DNA of 64,000 bases from Mesaphorura yosii (lineage: Eukaryota > Arthropoda > Collembola > Poduromorpha > Tullbergiidae). Location: contig WIXG01000147.1 of NCBI GenBank assembly GCA_009869945.1, positions 62,001-126,000 on the forward strand, read 5' to 3'. Within the stretch, counting starts at the first letter, position 1, and every line of letters starts with the position of its first letter. The notes below the pieces were generated by a model. The model worked only from the letters and a program-made list of their open reading frames with translations, did no database searches and was not told the origin of the DNA. A program made the translations under genes and the position numbers. Positions 25,001 to 37,538 of the stretch are shown here, in pieces.

Positions 25001-25843
25001 GCCTCCCGATCGCTGATTTGGTGCCAGTTGTCCGTCTGGTCCAAGTTGAAGCCCGTCGGGCCCGAGTAGTTCGTCGTCGCCAGGCCCAACGCTCGTATCC
25101 TCCGGTTCGGCTCTTGTCTTGATAATCTCACCGTGAGGAAAATTGGAATCACATTCGTCCAGCTCCAGTATCTCGACATCAACACCAGCAAACTCAAGTT
25201 CCAGCTCACGTCGCGACTCTTCATCGGAGGAAGATGCCAAGTCCAGCTCGCCATCTTCCACGTCCCGCACGCGGTCTCGTCCCAACGTCCCCTTCGCGAT
25301 GATGGGCAGCAGAGGCGGTGGCAGCGGCGGCGGCTGACTCGATCCCCGTTGCAGTCGGTTTGGTCCATGCTGCTGCTGCGGTGTTCGGCTGTGCAGGTCG
25401 ATGAGAGCTGGCGGTGACGAAGAAGAAGAGTCTTGATGGTGGTGGTGATGATGATGCGATCCCTGCTGCTTATGGTGGTGGTGGTGATGATGGTGTGATC
25501 CGCCACTGCCACCCCGTTCTGAATCAAACGAAGCAGACTTGTTGGAACTCAGCGAGAGCTGTTTCGCGATGGCATCTGCGATCTTCGCTTTGGCCCTGTT
25601 CTCTTCCTCCTCCGCGGCAGCGGTAGCGCTGCGCCGAGATGTTGCGCCAGTGGTGGAGGACCCTCCGCTCCCACTCGATCCCTTTCTCCGGTTGGTCTCA
25701 ATAAGCGTGCTGCTGTTTTTGCGCGTCAGCGAAGAGCATGTTGAAGTGGTTGTTATCGTAGTTGATGTCGAAGGCGTCACATTTGTCGGTCTGTGTTGCT
25801 GAGTTGATGATGCTCCTACTCTCTCTTCTTCCTCACCCGGCAT
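18179..25843 (-). CDS. tipE: tipE: auxiliary subunit of the Para sodium channel, with long cytoplasmic tails
   Basis: The main exon (25843-23057) encodes 928 residues from ATG. Membrane segment 1 lies near residues 313-338 (LFYTTAFFILLAVFSLFAFL) and segment 2 near 658-685 (LSMAIPIPCFVISTIYIVF). The loop between them holds the family cysteines, including CTWTSCREGCTKEIFNC and FPNVRGCGYPPKVNC, and sites for N-glycosylation. These blocks match Drosophila TipE closely, which is about 450 residues; here the N-terminus adds about 310 residues, with His runs near 114-140 and an acidic stretch, and the loop has a long Ser/Asn-rich insert. Either the frame stops at 23057, or it leaves at donor AAAGG|GTACGC (exon end 23073) and joins exons 19032-18634 and 18491-18179: strand and phases (2, then 2) fit, giving about 1,164 residues. 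The main exon is near certain; the two extra exons are inferred and could belong to another minus-strand gene. Confidence 0.85.
19033..23072 (-). other. Probable 4.0-kb tipE intron, no internal gene seen
   Basis: If the long tipE model is right this is its second-to-last intron. It contains only short unconserved ORFs. Near its 3' end a partial copy of the neighbouring exon and a short tandem repeat are visible at 19,187-19,254. If the short model is right, it is 3' flank of tipE. Confidence 0.4.
19187..19254. repeat. Short tandem repeat plus partial copy of the adjacent exon
   Basis: The unit TCTAAAAGAGTGA occurs twice about 23 bp apart (19,187 and 19,210). Directly after it, 19,228-19,254 matches 18,720-18,745 inside the coding exon, sharing CATAAGATTC then TCAACGACT with one substitution, and differing beyond that by a short indel. 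The exon copy is preceded by a perfect 8-bp hairpin (GGGCTCAA at 18,699-18,706 and TTGAGCCC at 18,713-18,720). Confidence 0.5.
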
Positions 25844-28800
25844 ATTATCGGGCCTGATCTCTCACCTGATACGCAACCCAGGGACACAACCCAAGTTATC
25901 AGGTCCCTTGAACATTCTTTAGCGCTGCTGACGCAGAATCATGAGCAACTTCGAGTGAAAATGACAAGATCAATTGACGTTGCTGGCAGCTTGACTTTCT
26001 CTTGCGCGTGATCCTGCTTGATTCTGACTCGAATATTTGCAGCAGAAGAATCTCATGTAATAATAATAATTGCATCCATGATTTGAAGGCTTGACAATTT
26101 ACTGGTTTAGCAAAGTTCATTGTTATTGTATACGTTACGAGTACGGAAATGCAAGAAGCAGCAATTGGCGAGTGGCGATTCGATTCTCGTACTCTCGAAA
26201 ACGCAGGAAATGGGGTCAGTTTCGTAATCAATCAGTTAGTCTCTTCTGGGCACAGTTTCTACCTTGGTCTTGGGGGAACAACCCAAAGCAGCATTCTTAA
26301 TCGCGTATACACTCGCTAATTACATTTTTCCGGCTTTTACTTTTGTCGTGCATGTGGCTTGAGACGAAGGTTTCTTGAAAACTTCTTGCATCTTCGGTCG
26401 CATTTGAAGCTTGTTCAATATGAATCACTATGCGGAGTACGAGTAAAATGCTTAGAGCTAAGAATGAGCAAAATCCGTGTACTTGCACTTGTCGCTGCTG
26501 ATATTCGTAGGTAATTAAACCCGAAACACACATAATGAGAACTGCTGAGACCATACGAACGTGGAGAAACTGAAAACACATAATTTCCTGCGAGTACGGA
26601 CACACGACACAATGGAACAGCGGCGGCAGCAGCTTGTCAAAAACGTGGAGACCATTATAAACCGTAATTACAGATCAACAGCACCTGGATTGCACTGATT
26701 GCACACGAGTACACGCTGTATTGTGTAATGAGACGGCGACGAGACGGCCACGGACATGAAACAAGTAATAACTACAATTATGAATTCTAACTCAAAGCTC
26801 TGCAGGGTGTAGCATTTAGCATTGCAATTGTAGCACCAAAGGAGAATAAGTTGAAGACGATCTGTAACACAATTTAAGTGATTGCACTTTCACCGCAACA
26901 ACACCAGGCCAGCTGGAGTACGCTCTATGCTCGCTTAATCACATAACCTCTCAACAAACGAGTGCGCGGTAATGGCAATAATAATAAACCAAACACGAGA
27001 TGAAATGACGAGGCAGGAGGCAGAAGATCAAGTTAAAAACACAGAAATCTGATCTTTTCTTCGAGCTGCCGAATTGCTGCACAGCGCGCACAGACACAGA
27101 TTGTGCGGCTGGTTAGTAACTTGATCTTGACGTGTATTGTGATGTATGAGGCTCTTTCGAGAATACACAGCACTTGGCCACTGCACACTGCTGATGATCA
27201 GGAAGAGATAATTTATATTGAATGTATCGACATCGAGAACGAGCACGGCAGAGAATCTTCCAACGTGTAGCAAAATAATATTAATTGCTATGCAGCGCTG
27301 CGTAGCACATATTAATTAGTAGAGAAAGCAAGGCAACTGGCTGGCTGCAGAACATTCACTATTTGCAATTTGCGAGACTTGGACCTCTTGAATAACAACG
27401 TGCAACTTTTCCAAAAACAGAAACCACGTTTTCGAAAGAAGCTGATTACGAATTATGAAGTACTAGTTAGAAAAGTAACAAGCAAAATATTATTGGATTG
27501 CAAGCACTTAGCAATAATTTTGTTTCTATCCTTTGTTTAGAACCACGAGTTTGAGTTCATAGTCACGTCACTGAGCCTGATGATTGTCAATCGTATATCG
27601 AGTCAAGCCAAGTGGGGTTTCAACAATGGGTTGCTTCAATTCAATCGTTCTCCACTTTCACCATGTTGGGGTTCACAGTACACTAATTGTCTTTTATGGA
27701 GGGGCGAATTGTTGCCTGATTCCCACGGAGCCCGAAGCACTGCCCTAACCCATTGTTACGTGTTACGTGGTCGTGGCTGCTGTGTGGTGTGCTGCTGGTG
27801 GGACGACGTGTGCAGTAATTTCAAATTTTGAATAAAAATGGGAATGGGTATGAATGAGAGCAAGTTCGAGCAGCAGCACCAACACGAGAGGAGCAGCAGT
27901 AGAACGTGGAGCAACTAGTACTTGTCTTCTTCGCCATTTTGGGGAATATTGCAGCAGTGAGTGTGCGGTTGCTGGATAAAAAGGAATAGAGCAGGACTGC
28001 AGTAGTGTAATAATAAGATAGCATGGCTAAGGCAAAGAGTTCGATTTAAGACTACGGGAACAAGTATAATAATAATAGTACACATACCAGCTCTATACTT
28101 GGCGCTTTCTCCACGCTGGCTCGCTGGCTGCGTGCAGCAGTCAAAACGGTCTTGTAACCTTGTACATATGAAAGCGACCAGCGGAGCAGAGCAGAGTAAA
28201 AGCAAAATTATAACGAATACTCCAAGGTGCTGGTTTGCTTTCGTTCGTAACACAACGGGCCAAATGCGAAAGTCTACTCTACTTTCAGGTTCCAGCCGCC
28301 TGCTTTGCCATAGCATGGAATCCAGAGCCAAAGCCAACAGAACGAAGTCAGTCAGGAAAAACCTGCACTGCATGGACGGACGACTACTTGGTATGGCTCG
28401 CATGTCGCCTGCCTTTCCCATTGCCTTTGCATGGCCCAGTCGCAGACCGACTTAGTTTCTATCTTTGTGTCTGCGTCTACTTTTACCGTCGCAGTCAAGC
28501 CAAGTCAAGTCAGGCCAACGTCAGACCGACCTAAGTTTGTCCATTTCCAGTTCAAATCCCATGCCATTCCGTGCAATTATTAGCTGCTTGGAAGTGGGAA
28601 GGTACTCGTGGAATTATAAATTCAAGAAATTGTGGCTTTAGTCTAGACAAATGCAATGAGATGGAATTCCTAAAATAGCGTCTTTTCTTTTCTTTTTTTC
28701 TTAACGTGAGTCGAGTAATTCATTGATCCAAAGCGGATGAAATCTGAAACAGAGTACCTTAATAATATGAGCTCATGAAGAAAGACAGTGCGACACAGAC

Positions 28801-31800
28801 CGAATTAGTCAGACAGGATCCGATTGCGAAAGAACGAGGACTCACGCAAGTGCAATGCTGAGAGCATAACTCAAAAAGTATTCAACACAAATGTCATCGT
28901 ACCGCTACGAAACTTTTTCTTTAATAGTTTTCCTCTTAATTTATCGAAGAAAGTCTCGCATGCAAAAAAGGCACGTGAAATATGCTTTCTGCTTTCTCTG
29001 TCCGCACCGCACTGCATACTGCATTGCATGACATGCAGAGTGAGTGTAGCCTGCATATTTCATGGCGCAAGGCAGGGACTCATTCCGGCTCTCCTCAGGC
29101 CAATGCAAGGTACTGATCTACGAACTCACTCGCTCTCGCAGCAGTACTCTCTGAATGAGTAATAAAATAATGGATTACATGACTACGAATGGAAAATATT
29201 GACTATTCGACGAATTCACGCAATTCCTTCTACAGGACAGACATGGACTGACAACGTGCATAATGAAATGAAATTTGATCCACCCTTCTGGCACGGATGA
29301 ATTCTGCGTACGTTGTCTGCTCTGCTGTCATAATCCCATAATTCGATTTTCATTCCAAGAACTCACGGCATGACTTCGAGACGAAGACCAGTTGCCAACG
29401 TGCAGATGCGCTTGCTCTCACATGAGCTGGAGCGTCGAGTACACCAGACGTACTATTAAATGGCTAAGCGAGGCCGAGGTAAGGCAGGCGAGTAGAAGTG
29501 TGAGTTTGTCGTCCGCACAAAAATGAGACATAAAACGGAAATGAGAAGTTGTTTACACTCATTGCTTCCAAATTACACGTCGCGAGAATGGTGAAAACGC
29601 TCGAATGTTGAAGCCATGTTCACGATTCGCCGAGCATCGTTCAATGGCTCAAATGACTCAATTGCAGCCTGTCTTTTATCAGCCGGTTAGCCACAATTAC
29701 GCGCAGCATATTTCTCAGTTAAAGGCAAAAGCTTGACATCCGGAAGAATATTTTCAGCCTTAATGCGCAAATTAATAGTGCGATATTCTCTCGAGGAATG
29801 CAAAATCTCACGTTTTGTGGTTTTGTGCTCCTACTAGTCAAGACGTTTCATTTTTCATGCTTTCTCACACAACATTACAAAGCACGGCATGAAAGATGAC
29901 GTGCTCATCAGCACAGCAGCGTGCCTGTGCCGGAGTTTGGTGAAAGTTCATTTCAACTGTCAACAACATCTTTGTCAAGATGCAAGCGTCTTTGTACTTT
30001 ATTTATGCGTGTTAGCTCCGTGAATCGAGTGCGAGCAGTCTCAACCAGGCAGTCTTTTTGAGGCAGGAGTAAATTGGAAGTGAGACACTTTGCTGGCTGC
30101 TGCGTCGCATTGTGTGAACTGACTTGACTCCTGGCTCGTGCTTTGGCTTAGATAACACACACAGACCATAACATCTTTCTCTGGGCTATTATTATGACAT
30201 ATTGAAAATGGTAATATGTCAAACTGCTCGTACTACAACTGTAAGAGGTCACAATGCAAGTGTTCGCATCGCGGGTCCCGACAGATTCATTTCTTGATTT
30301 GTAAGTTAAATGAATTACTTTTCTTTGTGCAACTTTCTTTTACTCCCGTGCCTTCTTCCTTTCAGTGTACTGCACTTCTCGCATCGTCTCGTCTCGTTTC
30401 GTGAAGTGAAACGTGAAGAGTAGAGAGGCGTGTCCGCAACGAAACTCTCTAAACCCAACACTTTACGGAGCTGTACTTTATGCATGTGCTGGGCGGCTCG
30501 GGCAAGACGGCCAACTTTTCAGCATTGCAAAATTCTTTGACTTTCCGCTTGATGTTTGACCTGTCTCACTCGCAGAGTCAAACAAGGCACACCGACGTGG
30601 ACATAAATATGATTTGTAATCACGTCCTTCTCCGGCCCAGCGATTTTGTCTTTCAACAAGATTACAAGCAAGCAGACAAGGCCCCAAGTCCAGTACACGA
30701 ACATGGAAGGAATTCAAACAAGATCTCAATCTAATGCAATACAACATCGTACTCGAACAAAAATCCAATAAAATAATCCAACAATAAAATCCAAGACAAG
30801 ACAAATGAATGACAGACAATGACAGAGAACAGAGTTTGCATTTTGAAAAAAGAAATCGATCCTGTTGCTCTGCTGTGCAAACTTGAGACGTTCCAGGACA
30901 GTTTGTCAATAAACCCACAATTTGGGTTTTGCACCGCGACTGTCAATTAACCGATTGGACGATTCTGTTACGCGCTAGTCTAGTCTGTACCTGTGGATCT
31001 TTTTATTCAACACCTAACAACCAAGATTGAATTAACTAATTGGCATGCCTGCTGGCTGTTTGCTGTTTAACTAATTCAAAGGGCCACAATCAAACTTTGG
31101 ACAGCATTATTCTGAGATACTCGCGTCTAGTTTACAATCGTCCTCGCCTGCGATATGCAATGGGCTGTGTTCATCAATAATAAATGCAACTAGGGTTGTT
31201 GTTGCCGTCTGGCGCTCACGCGCATATTGCGCTCGTACTATAAATAAAGTTATTGCAAAATATCAAACACGATCAATCTGCTTTCTTTCTGCGCCCATGC
31301 TTTGTTCTGCTTTGCCCTGACTTTTTCACCAAGCCAGACACGGGTTTCGTTTTGCATTGTAGAGGCAATAAATTCGATCGCCGCTCTCAACGCGTGGCTA
31401 CGCGAGCACATTTTACAACGCATTGATTTCCTATTGGAAGACATGCATAAGACAGAAGAGTCATCATCGCTTGCTCGGTTCAAGCTCAAGCATTTTATCG
31501 CACTGCGCTTCTGTTTCGCTCCGGTCCCCGTTCACTCTCCAAGTGGTCATAGATATTTTATTTTTATCGCAGTGCCGGACAGGAAAAAGTCCGGCTTCGA
31601 GTCTAAAGTCTTAACAATTTCGTTGCTTCATCCGAATTGCACTGTTTCCCTTACAAGATGACCAGTCGCAGTCGTATCTTGCGGTATTACATGGCATCCG
31701 AGTACTAAGAAGAAAAATGCGAATGTCTTTCCTTAAAGTCCGTCCAAGTGGAGCGCGAGCAAATTACATTCTAAAATTCTACATTACACCAGAGGAAGAA

Positions 31801-34800
31801 GACGAAGACGAGACGATCGCCAGCAGCATTCAGCACGTCCACGCTCAGTGCGTACGGATCCTAGTGCTCGTATCGTACTGCACTGCTGACTATTACGAAT
31901 ACTAAAATATGTATGTTGAAGAGAGTTTTGGGAGAAATTTATTCTACTTTCCACTTTCTTGTCTTTCGGCATCTTCCACGCTGCCCATTGCCGATTCCAG
32001 TGCAGTGCACCGAAATGCTGCTGCCGTTGCTGTAATGAGAGTACGGTTCAAGCATGACAAAACAGGCGAGCGTGGCTTCCTCTTTCTCGTGATATGTGAA
32101 GCGTGTGCACATGTATTTCAAATTTCTTCGTGTTGGCGTGTTGGACCGTAGCTTCAAAAGTATGGAGACAAGCCGAAAGATGAAAAGTGTCAATAATCCA
32201 TGCCAGACCAAGAAAACATGAAAATATGTGAACAGAAAAAATTTACATTTAGGCGACGACAGTGTCGAAGGGTTTATAGAATGCAAAATATAAGGAAAAT
32301 GTAGAAATTTTGTTTGCGCAAAAGTCTTGTTCTTTCTCTTTGTTCCGGAGACGTGTGAGTAATTAGAAAAATTAAACACATCCAAATACACAGAGAGACT
32401 CACGTATGAGTAATTAAAGGCAGAACGTGTGAAGAAAGATTTTTGAGTGTTGCGTTGTCGAGAAATTGTGTTAATTGCTGTATCATTGTACGAGAGCAAT
32501 CTGAACTGACATATAGCGTACATGAATGAACAAATTCCGCGAGTTTATAAGAGAGCAAGAGCAAAGCTCAAGCTGAATGTTGCTGTTGCCAACTTTCACA
32601 GAATTGACTCAGCTTTCCTCATCCGGACTTGATTCACTGCAAACTCGAAGAGGAGCACAACATTCTTCTAATTCAAGCTGCGCCGTGACTTTGCTTGACT
32701 CAGTTTCACTCACTCCAGAGCGATCAGAGTCGGAAAGGAAACTTTCGCTCGCCCGTTGGCTGGCTGCATTGACGGGACTTTCTTTCGCCGTACTACGCGA
32801 GCATACCAAGGACAATGCGGTAGAGTAGTTAAAACCCACTCGTACTCATAACGCACACAATGGGAATGAGAGCATAGCAGACATAGTCTCGGGGTTTACA
32901 AGCTAATAAAAAACTGCTTTGCCAAGTTAAATACTTTAAGCCGGGGCTAATAACTGCTGGAGTTACAAACTACTAACTACATAATAAATAGACCATATAA
33001 AATGAGAGCCAACATCAACTGCGGCATAGACGGCGTGGCGTAGACTGGAAATGGAGCTCGGACGCTTGATAAATGCGGTGCGGTACCCAATAATTTTATA
33101 TCATGTGGTATGTGCCATGCCTCCGTGTTCGCGACTGCGAGAGCAACGGAGTGTGTAAATAAAAACACTCATAATAACATTTAATAACCGTCGTACCTTA
33201 AGATTATGACCCAACAAAAGTCAATACCGTAAATTCCGCTGTCGCTCCTCCGTTTGCCCGTTTGCCGTTGTGTTGCTCCGACTTGACACTTGACGATTGG
33301 CAGGTTAAACCTTTCTACAGCAGGTTAAATCGCATCGGTATGCCGCATAACTTTCTCCTGCCTTTCCCACACCGCTCTTGCATAAGCCCGTCTCAAGTCT
33401 TAATCTCTCACGACTCACAACCTTCGACGGCTCTCCGAGACGTAATCTCTCTCATTTGATTGATTGAATTGAGTTACAGCCACAGCTGTGTATTTTTGGT
33501 GTAATTCGTTCGTGTATGTCAATGCATGCTGTATGGAAATCTGATTGATTCATCAAACGTTTACGATAACCTCCAAGCCAAAGTCTCGATCTCCCATGTT
33601 GCCGAGTTGGTGGTCACAATCCCATTAACAATTCAGATAAAATTTCAAATTCTAATTCTCGTAATCAAAGGTTATTGGTCTCTAAATTCGGTACGGCTAA
33701 TTTCATTAGTCGAAGGTCTGTTCACTTGCCATGTAAGACTTTGGTACGATCTCTTCAGATTATCATTGCGTATGTAATTTAACAAAAGCGGCAGGGAGTA
33801 GCTCATTGGTCATTTGCTCAACACTCAGACGTGGCGTATGAGCCCCAACCAAAATGTTGACATCATAAAAATATACGGAAAGCATGATACAGGCCAGTTA
33901 ATGGTTCGAACCGGGCATCGCATTACTACTTTCATTAGTACCTTCAGTCTAATCATTCAAATCTTGGCATTAAAAATCATCATATACTGAAGCCTTGCCC
34001 AAGGCAAAAAGAAGAAAGCCGACACTCTGGCGACATTCTGTGTCGCTTATGCAACGGCCTAGCTGCCCGTTACGAGTGCATAAATAAAGCTCGTATTACA
34101 AATTATGCGGTATTTAATATAGCTGCATTGCATGGTGCACGGAACGGCAGAAGAATGGAATCGACGTGCCGGGCGGAATTCTGCACTGCCACGTTTGGAA
34201 TCCGGCATGGCACAAAAACGCGTGCGAAATCGAAATCGAACTCCAAAGAAGAGAAGAGGAGAAAGTTACAAAAATACCGAAGCTTAGCATAAAAAAGTGT
34301 CCAATTTACCCTGGAGAGATTGTTCACACTCACTCTATCCTCTTTTTATCTTATAATGCTCACCATCAAAATGAAACTCACGTAAAAAAAATTTTCAGCA
34401 GTTCATGCTTTCTCATTACTGCACTGCAACCAAACCGGGTAAACAGAAAGTCTAACGAACGAACGTTCCTCTATTTCTGTTCTGCTGCCTGCCTACTTGC
34501 TCTACTCGACGGCACGAAATAGCACGAATAGTTTCAGAACACTCGCTCTAGTTACTTGCTGATACTGAGGTTGGGTTTGGAATGTGCTGCAAATCGATAC
34601 CTTCACTTTTTCACGCAAGCTGGAATCACTTTACTCGGCCAAGTCTGTACAACGGTTTCGGCAAAGGTCCGCTGCTGGCGTAGCAGCTCAGTCTCTTTTT
34701 ACAACTCGACTTTCTCCTTCCAGTTTAGGAAAAGTGCTATGATTTGATTCTGATTTCTCCAAGTGAAACAATCTGACATCTTTTCTAAAGTGCGTTTGGA

Positions 34801-35695
34801 AACAGACAAGCAGCACTCTTTTGTAATTCTCGAGTTTAAGGTAAAAAGAAGGAAAAAATAAACGACTTTTAATGCGCATCAGTGGAATTACACCTTCTGG
34901 TGGACATACTCCAATTCCAAAGGTAAGTTTTAAAGTAAATTCATATAAAATTGCTTGAGTATAAATAACGTTTATTAATCTTTCGTTGGGACGAAAAGAA
35001 GAACACATTAAATTAAAGCTGCCATTCCATGCAGTTTCAAAAGCTTGGAGTAATTTTAACTATAAACTCCTGTTAATCAAGCTGAGACTGTGCTTTATCA
35101 AAGAATCATTTCAAGCTAACTTTGCATTGATAGCATGTAACATTACTGCATTGTATTAGATATCATTTAAGTTAAATTAGATTTGGTATTCGTCACCTAA
35201 GATAATAGATAAAGATACATAAACTCTTTTCGCAAGCGAGCATTACAACCACACCAAAAACACAACCCTCTAACATATGACCGAGCCACCACGCTCAAAT
35301 ATGCACGAGAAAAGCCGAAGTCCATTTGCTACTGCACGCGAGCCAACCCAAGCCAAGCCGAGCAGTAAGAAGAAATATTCTAGACCATTTTTATTGATCC
35401 TTGGTGAAAGTTCCGAACTAGCAGAAACCAGCATTTGCTGCACTGCAGCGTACTCGTCCATTCGTCCTACGTCTTTCAAGTGACCTCGATACGAAATACC
35501 AACTCAGCACGAACACTCCAAACGTACGCAGTACAAGAAAGGGAAGACATGCTTCTAATTCTAATTCTGGAATTTGGGTTGTGACGCTCATCAAATAGTC
35601 AAGCTTGCGAAACTTAATTCTTCAAATAGTCGACTTGTATTAAATATCTGCACCAAGTCATCTAGTAATCGTCAAGCCAAGTCAAGTTAAGCATA
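25844..35695. other. 9.9 kb gene-poor stretch between divergent tipE and the next Teh gene
   Basis: No coding exon could be supported on either strand. The longest ORFs (minus strand 32,523-31,939, 194 codons; minus strand 28,421-27,915, 168 codons; minus strand 30,918-30,478, 146 codons) have erratic composition, no splice partners and no recognisable motif. The stretch carries both divergent promoters and any shared neuronal control elements, and perhaps untranslated exons. A decayed tRNA-like promoter lies at 33,790-33,852. Confidence 0.45.
33790..33852 (+). repeat. tRNA-like sequence, possible SINE head
   Basis: TAGCTCATTGG at 33,799-33,809 fits the RNA polymerase III A box, and GTATGAGCCCC at 33,836-33,846 resembles a degraded B box at tRNA-like spacing. 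A better B-box core, GGTTCGAACC, lies farther on at 33,903-33,912. I could not fold a clean cloverleaf, so a decayed tRNA or a tRNA-derived SINE is more likely than a working tRNA gene. Confidence 0.25.
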
Positions 35696-37253
35696 ATGAA
35701 TTCGCCGTTCGAGAAGCGAGTGTGCTACACCGTGTGCATTTGTCAACTGACGGCGGTCCTCAGCTGCGTGAGCATCGTCTACCTGACGGTGGCGGTGTAC
35801 TCACCATCTTACAAAATCCTCAGCAGTGATTTCTCAGAGAATCCTGTCATGTGTACGACTATAGCGAACAAAACTCCTGAGGACTGTGATAGTGAGAGTG
35901 GGCCAGGTGGTGGTGGTGGCTGGAATTCGTGCTCAGAGTGGTGCCTCTCAAAATCGTCCGGTTCGTGCCCGAGGATAATGGTCGATGTGCGACAAAATGG
36001 AAGTAATTTGATGCTGGAGGAATGCGAAGCGGTGGAGACGATCTGGTGTCATGGAATAGATCCGAATAAAAAGCAGACTGAGTAAGTTAATCTGCCAATC
36101 CGACAGGTTGTACCTTAGCCCTTATCTATAATGAATTGCATTGCTATCCTAATGCAGATGCTATCGTGGCGACTGCGCCGGAATGACAGGACTCTTCAAC
36201 TGTAAGCTTATTCGTTTTTACATTATAGCATTAGCTTTGTTTCAATCGTAAATTAAATTCAACACAGGCACGGTTCCGGGCATGACTGGCGGTCTCGTCA
36301 GTGGTGACGGTGCGTATGGCTCGCGCTGCCGTGACCTCACTTCCATCCTCGAATGTACCATCGTCAACTTGGAGAAAGAAATCCACTGCCAAGATCGGCG
36401 TAACTGTCTCAACCTGCGAGGCATGTACAAATGTCAAGTCGGCTACTGTTCAAGAGTCCTGCCACCATACAACTGCAAGAAACGCTGCGTTGGAATTCGA
36501 ACCGGAGAGAAATCAGTCATTATACGACAAGGCGATATAATTTTTTCTGCAAACTGCGGCCGAGTTCGAAATATCGACACAGATAAAGAAGTCTGGCCTC
36601 TGAGCTACAAATCCAAGACGAAACCTGACCAACCGCCGACGCTGCTCATGTTCTGCACGGATCTGTACATGAACGACAAGACCAACGGTACAAGTACAAT
36701 CCGAGTTTCAGACTGCTTCAATGGCACTCTGCTGGAACCAGACTTCTTCGGGTGGAACACAACAATCGACATTCTACACCAGGCACACGTCGATTCAATA
36801 GAAAAAGGATCGAACGAACGAGACGGAAGTCCCAACGCCGAGACTTCGCTTGTGGGTCCAACCGAGTCCGACCTCATGATCTATAACAATACTCGTCTTT
36901 ACATCAACTACGAGAGCTGCGTCAATACACTCATATTGAATGAATGCGAGAAGTTTTACGAGAAGTACGGTGGAGATGGGAGCGATCTGCGAACGAATTC
37001 CCGGTTCCAATGCTTCTACTCACCGACCTCAAGTCTATTTGCGACATTGCGATTCAGTCGATGGACCACACTCATGGAACTCATGCTGGCGACTGTCATC
37101 CCAATCTCACTAGCAATCATCTCCTGCTTCACGCTCGTCCTGTGCACACGAATCATTCATGTTGGCGACGACTCTCACTTCTACTTTCAATGCTGTGGGT
37201 CGGAGGACAAGGCCATCCTGGAGAAAGAGACCGGGGAAGCGATGGCATTATAA
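35696..37253 (+). CDS. TipE-homologous sodium-channel auxiliary subunit, Cys-rich loop (Teh class)
   Basis: Exons 35696-36081, 36158-36201 and 36268-37253 join in phases 2 and 1 through introns of 76 and 66 bp, giving about 471 residues. A short cytosolic N-terminus is followed by membrane segment 1 near residues 10-33 (ICQLTAVLSCVSIVYLTVAV). A long extracellular region holds over 20 cysteines and several N-glycosylation sites. Membrane segment 2 lies near 420-445 (MLATVIPISLAIISCFTLVL), and a short C-terminus follows. The order of segments, the SCSEWCL motif and FQCFYSP before the second segment fit the TipE family, although this is the most divergent of the four. The cysteine block around CYRGDCAGMTGLFNC is EGF-like in spacing; an EGF-like loop is, as I recall, a feature of one Drosophila Teh protein (Teh4), so Teh3/Teh4 is a tentative class. 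The next family member starts 285 bp downstream on the same strand. Confidence 0.8.
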
Positions 37254-37538
37254 GACGACGACGTGGCTTCAACTGACAAGAAAGACAACTTGCCAATCAT
37301 GCACAGCACAACCAAAATAACAAAAATATGAATTAGGACTATTTTATAGAGAAACACAGACCTTCACGTTTACAACTCATAAATTTTCATTTGATCTTTA
37401 GAAATACATGTGATCTTCATCAAAGTCCAATCACCTTTCACTTTCACCGTCACGCTTATATTCCCCTCTAATCCGTCAATTTGATTTCGTACAGACACTA
37501 AATTCTAGTAGAGAGTTTCAAGTCGGTTTGCCGTAATA

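Noticed and set aside
24916-25527. 203-codon minus-strand ORF inside the tipE exon
   Set aside because: Alternative frame of the His/Ser-rich tipE N-terminus; the tipE frame has the conserved protein.
27915-28455. Overlapping long ORFs on both strands (168 and 118 codons)
   Set aside because: They mirror each other on opposite strands and carry no recognisable domain; probably a stop-poor stretch.
30478-30918. 146-codon minus-strand ORF rich in Cys and Leu
   Set aside because: No ordered cysteine spacing, signal peptide or splice support.
31939-32523. 194-codon minus-strand ORF starting with ATG
   Set aside because: Composition is erratic (Phe, Tyr, Ser and Arg mixed without pattern), no splice partner or family motif is seen, and one ORF of this size is not surprising in 64 kb read in six frames.
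35675-35694. GTCAAGCCAAGTCAAG-type short repeats, also near 28,494
   Set aside because: Imperfect simple-sequence runs scattered through the window; no array, spacer structure or CRISPR-like order.
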